Origin: Taenia hydatigena
Taxonomy: Eukaryota > Platyhelminthes > Cestoda > Cyclophyllidea > Taeniidae
Assembly: GCA_036345935.2 (NCBI GenBank)
Contig: JADWOT020000004.1
Coordinates: 7,412,168-7,476,167, forward strand
Direction of reading: 5' to 3'
DNA length: 64,000 nucleotides
Positions 59,330 through 64,000 of this stretch are shown piece by piece; position 1 is the stretch's first letter; each line of letters starts with the position of its first letter. Under the pieces are notes generated by a model. The model saw only the letters and a program-made list of their open reading frames with translations. It had not been told where the DNA came from and searched no databases. The position numbers were made by a program, and so were the translations under genes.

Positions 59330-61163
59330 ACCACTGGCTCGCTGGTTCCAGAAGTGAGGCAATAAGTTTATATAGCGATACCAGTGCCTAAATTCGACAC
59401 ATGAAGCCATGCGCATTTCATCGAAGTGGTTTATCGTCAATTTCTGGAAAGTGAACGCAGAACCTCGTAATTTCTCTTTAATGAGGTCAATCTGAGCCAC
59501 CTAACAGGTTCCAGCTACATGGCATCAATTAACGGCTTTGGGCAACCACATCAAAACTTTCATTGAATTAAGTGAATTTATGCAAAATATAGTTGTTAAC
59601 TAATGTCTACTTGTAAAAATGAATGCCAATGTATGGAAAAAAAGGTTCATCAAACCGCCCCATGGAAAAGTCAGTACTTGGTAAGCAATAAAGTGCGCAG
59701 AAATATATCGTGGTTTTCTTTTTCAAGAAATGTGTGATTTTTGGGTGATTTATGACTGTTGGAGTTGTTTTATTTTCATTCCTAATTGATTTGTTCCATT
59801 TCATCGGTACTATTCTTAGTGTCGTCTCAACAAACTTCACCAGGCGTAGCAGGAATTAAGGCAATTTCTTATTTGCTCGTAGGAAAAACAAGAATCGTAG
59901 CCACAAGGGTCGAATAAGTGAGACACCTAAGGTAATTCTCCGTATCATGCACCAGGATGCCCGATTACAAGCCTTAATGGGAAGACACAGGAGCGATGCG
60001 TCCTTGGGCCAAATTCTAGCCCAAGTGAATGCTGCCTCCTCAGACAGCAGACACAACGCCACCATAGACCATGCTACAACTGCCACGAGTCGATTATCAC
60101 ACTTGTGAATGGGGAAGGATTCAATTACAATGGCGCAAGGCATATTCGTGAATGCTTTGCTAAGTCTTTTGCCACATGTCGGATCACCAAGCGCTATCAT
60201 ATCTCCCCAAAACCCGCTTCATTCTCAATATCTTCCCTCACTTTGGTTTACCCTACCAGTTTGTGCTCGGTTTAAACATCACAAGCCTCTCCTCCGTGTT
60301 CAGTGCGCATCGATGCGTTAAAGCACAGGGAGCAGGCAATAGGTAAGTGGTGTCTACGCGGATGAGAGCTTGGGTCATGGGGAGTTGCAGGCCTGTGTAA
60401 TGAGGTAACAGAGAGTTTGCAGCGTCACAAGCAAATATGCTAATATGCTAAGTCGAGCGTATTGATGGGTGGGTGTTGTTAGCTCCCGCTCCATAATCAG
60501 CTTAATCTGCGCAATACGGAATTGGGCGAATGGAATGCAGCACAGTTTACAATTCCCACACGTTTTGATCCACAAAACATCCAGTGCTTTTAGAACGAGT
60601 TACCGCTCCAACTTGGTTTCACTGAAATGTTGGCAGAATGGCATCCATTAGTCACTTCCCATCGAAGAGCGAAGAAGGCGCTTAAGCAGATAATGAGTAG
60701 AGATGTCATTTCTCATGAGATGGGTAAACGTGGAGGGTTCCACGTCACGATTAACGTTGCGGCTAGCTGTTGCGCACTCGTAAGTACCATACGCACTTAG
60801 TTAACAGGAAGGCTGAAAATTAAGTTACTTTTCACCATCAGCACTCAGCAGCAGTAATCGTCCATCCGGGTCGCAAGTAAGTCTGGAACGTAAATGGGAT
60901 TCGACCAAATTTGCACCGTTAATATTAGAGACCAAAGCGAATGAATTGTTACTGATCTTGGCGATGAGTTAGGGAATGTTCACTCTTTCGGGTAGCAGTG
61001 GGGTTGCCATCCCTTCCATCTGCCAGCTGAGCGCAAAACCCACTCATTGGCTCCACCTTGTTGAGCCGTGTGCTGCGGGGCAGTGATTACTGGACGCATT
61101 CTGCAGCTAAAGTTGTCTTAGCATTTTGAAAAGGGAGGCGAAAGTTAGCGGCAGAGCACTCGT
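59330..61163 (-). repeat. 1.8 kb element, copy 2 (inverted partner 41840-43625)
   Basis: Inverted counterpart of 41840-43625. Its distal end (GCGAAAGTTAGCGGCAG at about 61150-61164) passes directly into a gene X exon B fragment, whereas the other copy continues into unrelated sequence. The boundary of the duplicated element is therefore resolved to a few bases. Confidence 0.88.
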
Positions 61164-61164
61164 A

Positions 61165-61290
61165 GCTCCCTTTGTTTTCGACAATGATGGAAATAGTGAA
61201 AGTTGTCACCGCATCAGAGGTAAGTCCGTAAAAGCACATAAGAATGTGGTCTTGATCCCTGGACCGCTTTGTGTTTTTGCGCCACATGTC
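61165..61290 (+). pseudogene. gene X exon B end, fourth copy
   Basis: AEHS, TAG, LPLFSTMMEIVKVVTASE, then the GTAAGT donor at 61220 and about 65 bases of the following intron. It aligns with 11190-11320. It lies 0.85 kb upstream of the third copy, so the locus was partially duplicated in tandem. Confidence 0.65.
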
Positions 61291-61560
61291 GAACGCACGT
61301 AGATTGTCTGGGTTTTGTGAATTGTCCAGCAAAAATAGCAGCATTTATTGGATTCAACAATGTCTGCTCCACCGCCTTAAGACCTCAAAGTGCTTTGAGA
61401 CACAGCTACCTCAACCTAATCTCCTTAGACACAGTGGTGGTAAAAGAAGTCTTTATGCAGGTCTCACAACCGCAGAAATGGCATTGTGGAACTAATTCCT
61501 ACCACATCCACAAAAGGGCCAATCACCACAGATGGTTTCCCACAGGAGCATAGTCGCATC

Positions 61561-62360
61561 ATTTATGCTGTCTGATCTCTGATGCACTCGGCCTGCCCTG
61601 CAATCCGACACTTTTGCCTCCTCAGGCCAACTTTGTTCATCTCAAATGCTACCGCACGCAACTGTACAGTTGGATGCCTCACCAGCGTTTCCTCAAATGA
61701 TACATCGAAGCCACTCCTTTGCCGATAGGACACTTCTCCATGTGTTGTTCTACCTTGATGAGAATAAGGTTAGCAAGGAAAGCAGGAGTCATTTGTCAAT
61801 GCAACTGAGGTAATGGAAAGCACATAATAATAGGCTGCAATAGTTTGAATAAGCTAACGCTCATGATAGTGCAAGAAATAGTTTACCAAACGAGGCTAAA
61901 GTAATTAACGTGGCTCAAAATTCTATAATTGGAGGTGGAAGTAGTGGATCTTACCTTGCAGAAAACGGGCATCGCAAATAATATTGCCAGTAAATTGATC
62001 TGCTATCAGTCTTGCGATGCCTAAAGTATGCCTTTACGTGAGAAACGGAGAGCACACGCAGCTTCCTCCGTTGTCGACAATGCTGGAAGTAGTGAAAGTT
62101 GTTACCGCATCAGAGGTAAGTTCGTAAAAGCACATAAGAATGTGGTCTTGATCCTTGCACTGTTTTTGCGTCATCTGATGAGTTGCAGGTTTCGTGTGGT
62201 TGGTGTTGGTGTTGGTATTAGGGGTGATCCTTAAATCTCTCTCTCTCTCGGCTCACAGAGGTTTGGTTTTGTAATCATTTACACATGCTTCTCCTCCTTC
62301 TCTTCCAATTTCTCGTGTTCCTGGCTATGTGGTGTGGTAGGAAGCGTGGCGACTGCCTCA
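61561..62360 (+). pseudogene. gene X, third copy (exons A and B, decayed C)
   Basis: Direct match to 10715-11546. Exon A 61626-61809 is 184 nt and fully open (HVLFYLDENKVSKESRSHLS). Exon B 61962-62115 is 154 nt but has TGA after ILPVN. The exon C acceptor CACCAG is changed to CATCTG and the frame ends early (GIRGDP, TAA). Homology stops at about 62360. Confidence 0.65.
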
Positions 62361-62583
62361 TTTTCTGCATTTTTGAGATGTCGAAGCACATCCCTTCGTC
62401 TAAAGCAAGCGTTTTGAACATTCCTGTAACAAGAAGTCTGCGACATCTCCCATCCGGGCGCTAGGCAGTGGCGACGGAATTCGATGTAGTCAAAAACGCA
62501 GCAAATATTGACCTCCATGCACATTTACTCATTCGTCTTACCCTCCAACACTTTGTTTCATAAAAAAATGATTTTGATTAACA

Positions 62584-62781
62584 TAGCGTCTTCGATTGAT
62601 CAATGTCGGTGCGGCATTGCTAGCTCTTAGGTTACTTATTGAAAACAATACATTTGTGTACTTTGCTTTTGATTATTTTCCAGTGCCATTGTCACCTTCT
62701 GATGCATTCATGAAAGCAATGCAAAGTGGAAGGAGGTGGGTCGGCAAAACTGCGGGTCTTGAGATTCACTACTTGCGCTAA
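62584..62781 (+). other. candidate terminal exon
   Basis: Frame reads ALLALRLLIENNTFVYFAFD, YFPVPLSPSDAFMKAMQSG, RRWVGKTAGLEIHYLR, TAA. The composition is protein-like, but no family, start codon or duplicate supports it. An alternative acceptor TTTTCCAG occurs at 62674-62681. Confidence 0.2.
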
Positions 62782-64000
62782 ACTTTGCTTCAGTCGGAAC
62801 GATTGTTCTACGCGCCTGTACTCAATTGCTAGTTAGACTTGAGATTGCACCTCCACAAATGGTATTCATTTCAAAAAGCATCAATCCACTTATCACCGCC
62901 TCTGATGCTTGATTGTCATAAATTTGCGAGTGTAAATATGAAGATACTTTTCTAAATTCAGCCTCTCGAATCACGGAAGTGGTTTATATCGTGCTTGTAA
63001 AGTAAAGGTAGATTAAATTAATGATCCGTGCGTTCGGCACCCGATAATGCAGTTACAGTATTTTCGTGAAGTGCTTGGGAAATGCTTGATAATTCATAAT
63101 TTTATAACTTGCGTGCAAGCCGTCAGAGAGGACCGTCAACATTTTGACTTCGTCCAGATAGTCGTTTTCCTTGGTTTGCATTTAAACAAGGCATGATTGC
63201 ACTAGATACATCGTGACATTCCGTACAACTTGGCGCAGTTCCATGGTCGGTCCAGCCATAGTAAATCGCATATCACCTAATGTATGGGCCACGCATTTGG
63301 GACCTTGACACTGATGCTCATTCAAGCAATGCACCAATTCGTCTTGTCAAGGATAATCTGTTTTGAAGCAGAATTGCTTGAACAATGAATCAATGTCTGT
63401 CGCTCCTCCTACCAACTTAGTGTGTATCGTTCTTGCGACCGGGAGTTCATTGCGTGGACTTGCATTCGCTTTTGTAGTCTAACTTCACCAATGCAGGCAA
63501 AAGTGTTGTGGAGCAAATTACTCACTTTACGGCACATCATAGCAGTCAATGCTTTAAATTGCTCCATAACATAATAGTACTACGTGTATGAAATCAAGGT
63601 ATTGCCGCTGAGCTGGAGGAATAATAATGCGACAATGGGAGTTACACATGTGACGAGTTATAATTATGGGTAGGTCTGGTTCAAATTTTGTGCGTAGTCT
63701 GTGTTCAATTTACGTTTTCGAGATTTAAGAATGAATCGTCTTAGTGGAAGTAGAGAGTTGTGGGAAGAGATGAACATCGTTGCGATTCCAAACATCCAAT
63801 CATCCATCTTCTTTGCAAGTCTTTTCACCGCAGCGATATGTCACAATGATTAGTGGCTGTCAGACAACGCAGAGAGGGTCCAAGTACTTCCAGCCTTTGC
63901 CCGGGTCAAGGTGTGAGAACTGTTGCGTACCAATTCTGTAACTCTGCCCTAATTTTTGTTCCTTTTTACTTCAAAATACTGGTTTTGCAGCCACTGTTAC
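62782..64000. other. no firm gene
   Basis: Nothing supportable in this last stretch. Confidence 0.45.

Noticed and set aside
1..64000. Reverse transcriptase, transposase, integrase or viral genes
   Set aside because: No YxDD, DDE, HHCC or similar motifs found in any frame, so the repeats cannot be assigned to an autonomous element class.
1..64000. tRNA, rRNA, spliced leader or telomeric repeats
   Set aside because: No B-box-like GGTTCGAATCC with a foldable partner, no rRNA core sequence and no TTAGGG array seen by eye. A covariance-model scan would be decisive.

Overview
This window looks like nuclear DNA of an invertebrate animal, most likely a parasitic flatworm and probably a tapeworm. 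It has no operons, ribosome binding sites or compact coding. Genes appear as short exons with GT..AG introns of about 35-152 bp, one of which carries a perfect TACTAAC branch site. Microsatellites are abundant, and there is a decayed GT31 galactosyltransferase-type gene. The tapeworm assignment rests on that gene and the tiny introns, so it is moderate, not certain.

Layout. 1-10.3 kb is gene-poor, with a broken GT31 glycosyltransferase at 3.95-5.17 kb. 10.3-36.4 kb is the main structure: two nested inverted repeats. The outer arms are L (10.34-17.05 kb) and R (27.09-36.41 kb). An inner pair, L' (17.05-19.55 kb) and R' (21.95-23.87 kb), begins exactly where L ends. A 2.4 kb centre and a 3.2 kb asymmetric spacer complete it. 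36.4-64 kb is mostly non-coding and holds dispersed copies of the same material: a 1.8 kb inverted pair (41.84-43.63 / 59.33-61.16 kb), an inverted pair of gene tails (38.6-39.0 / 43.74-44.09 kb), pieces of the palindrome arms (47.53, 49.09, 61.14 and 61.56 kb) and F-box-like gene copies (49.26, 55.03 kb).

Gene content of the palindrome. I reconstructed three unidentified spliced genes (X, Y, Z here) by comparing copies. X is open across three exons only in L; the R copy has a 1-nt deletion and a third copy at 61.6 kb has a stop. Y is open only in L. Z encodes a protein with an N-terminal hydrophobic segment and a glutamate-rich coiled coil. It is intact only in R; the L copy has a 1-nt insertion and a nonsense codon. 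A 39-codon two-exon ORF in the inner arms is identical in both copies although flanking DNA has diverged. R also carries an insertion with a decayed F-box-like gene.

Main point of interest: a diverged nested palindrome whose two arms decayed reciprocally, each keeping different genes, apparently seeding fragments elsewhere in the window. None of X, Y or Z could be assigned a known function from sequence alone. All identities and alignments were judged by eye.
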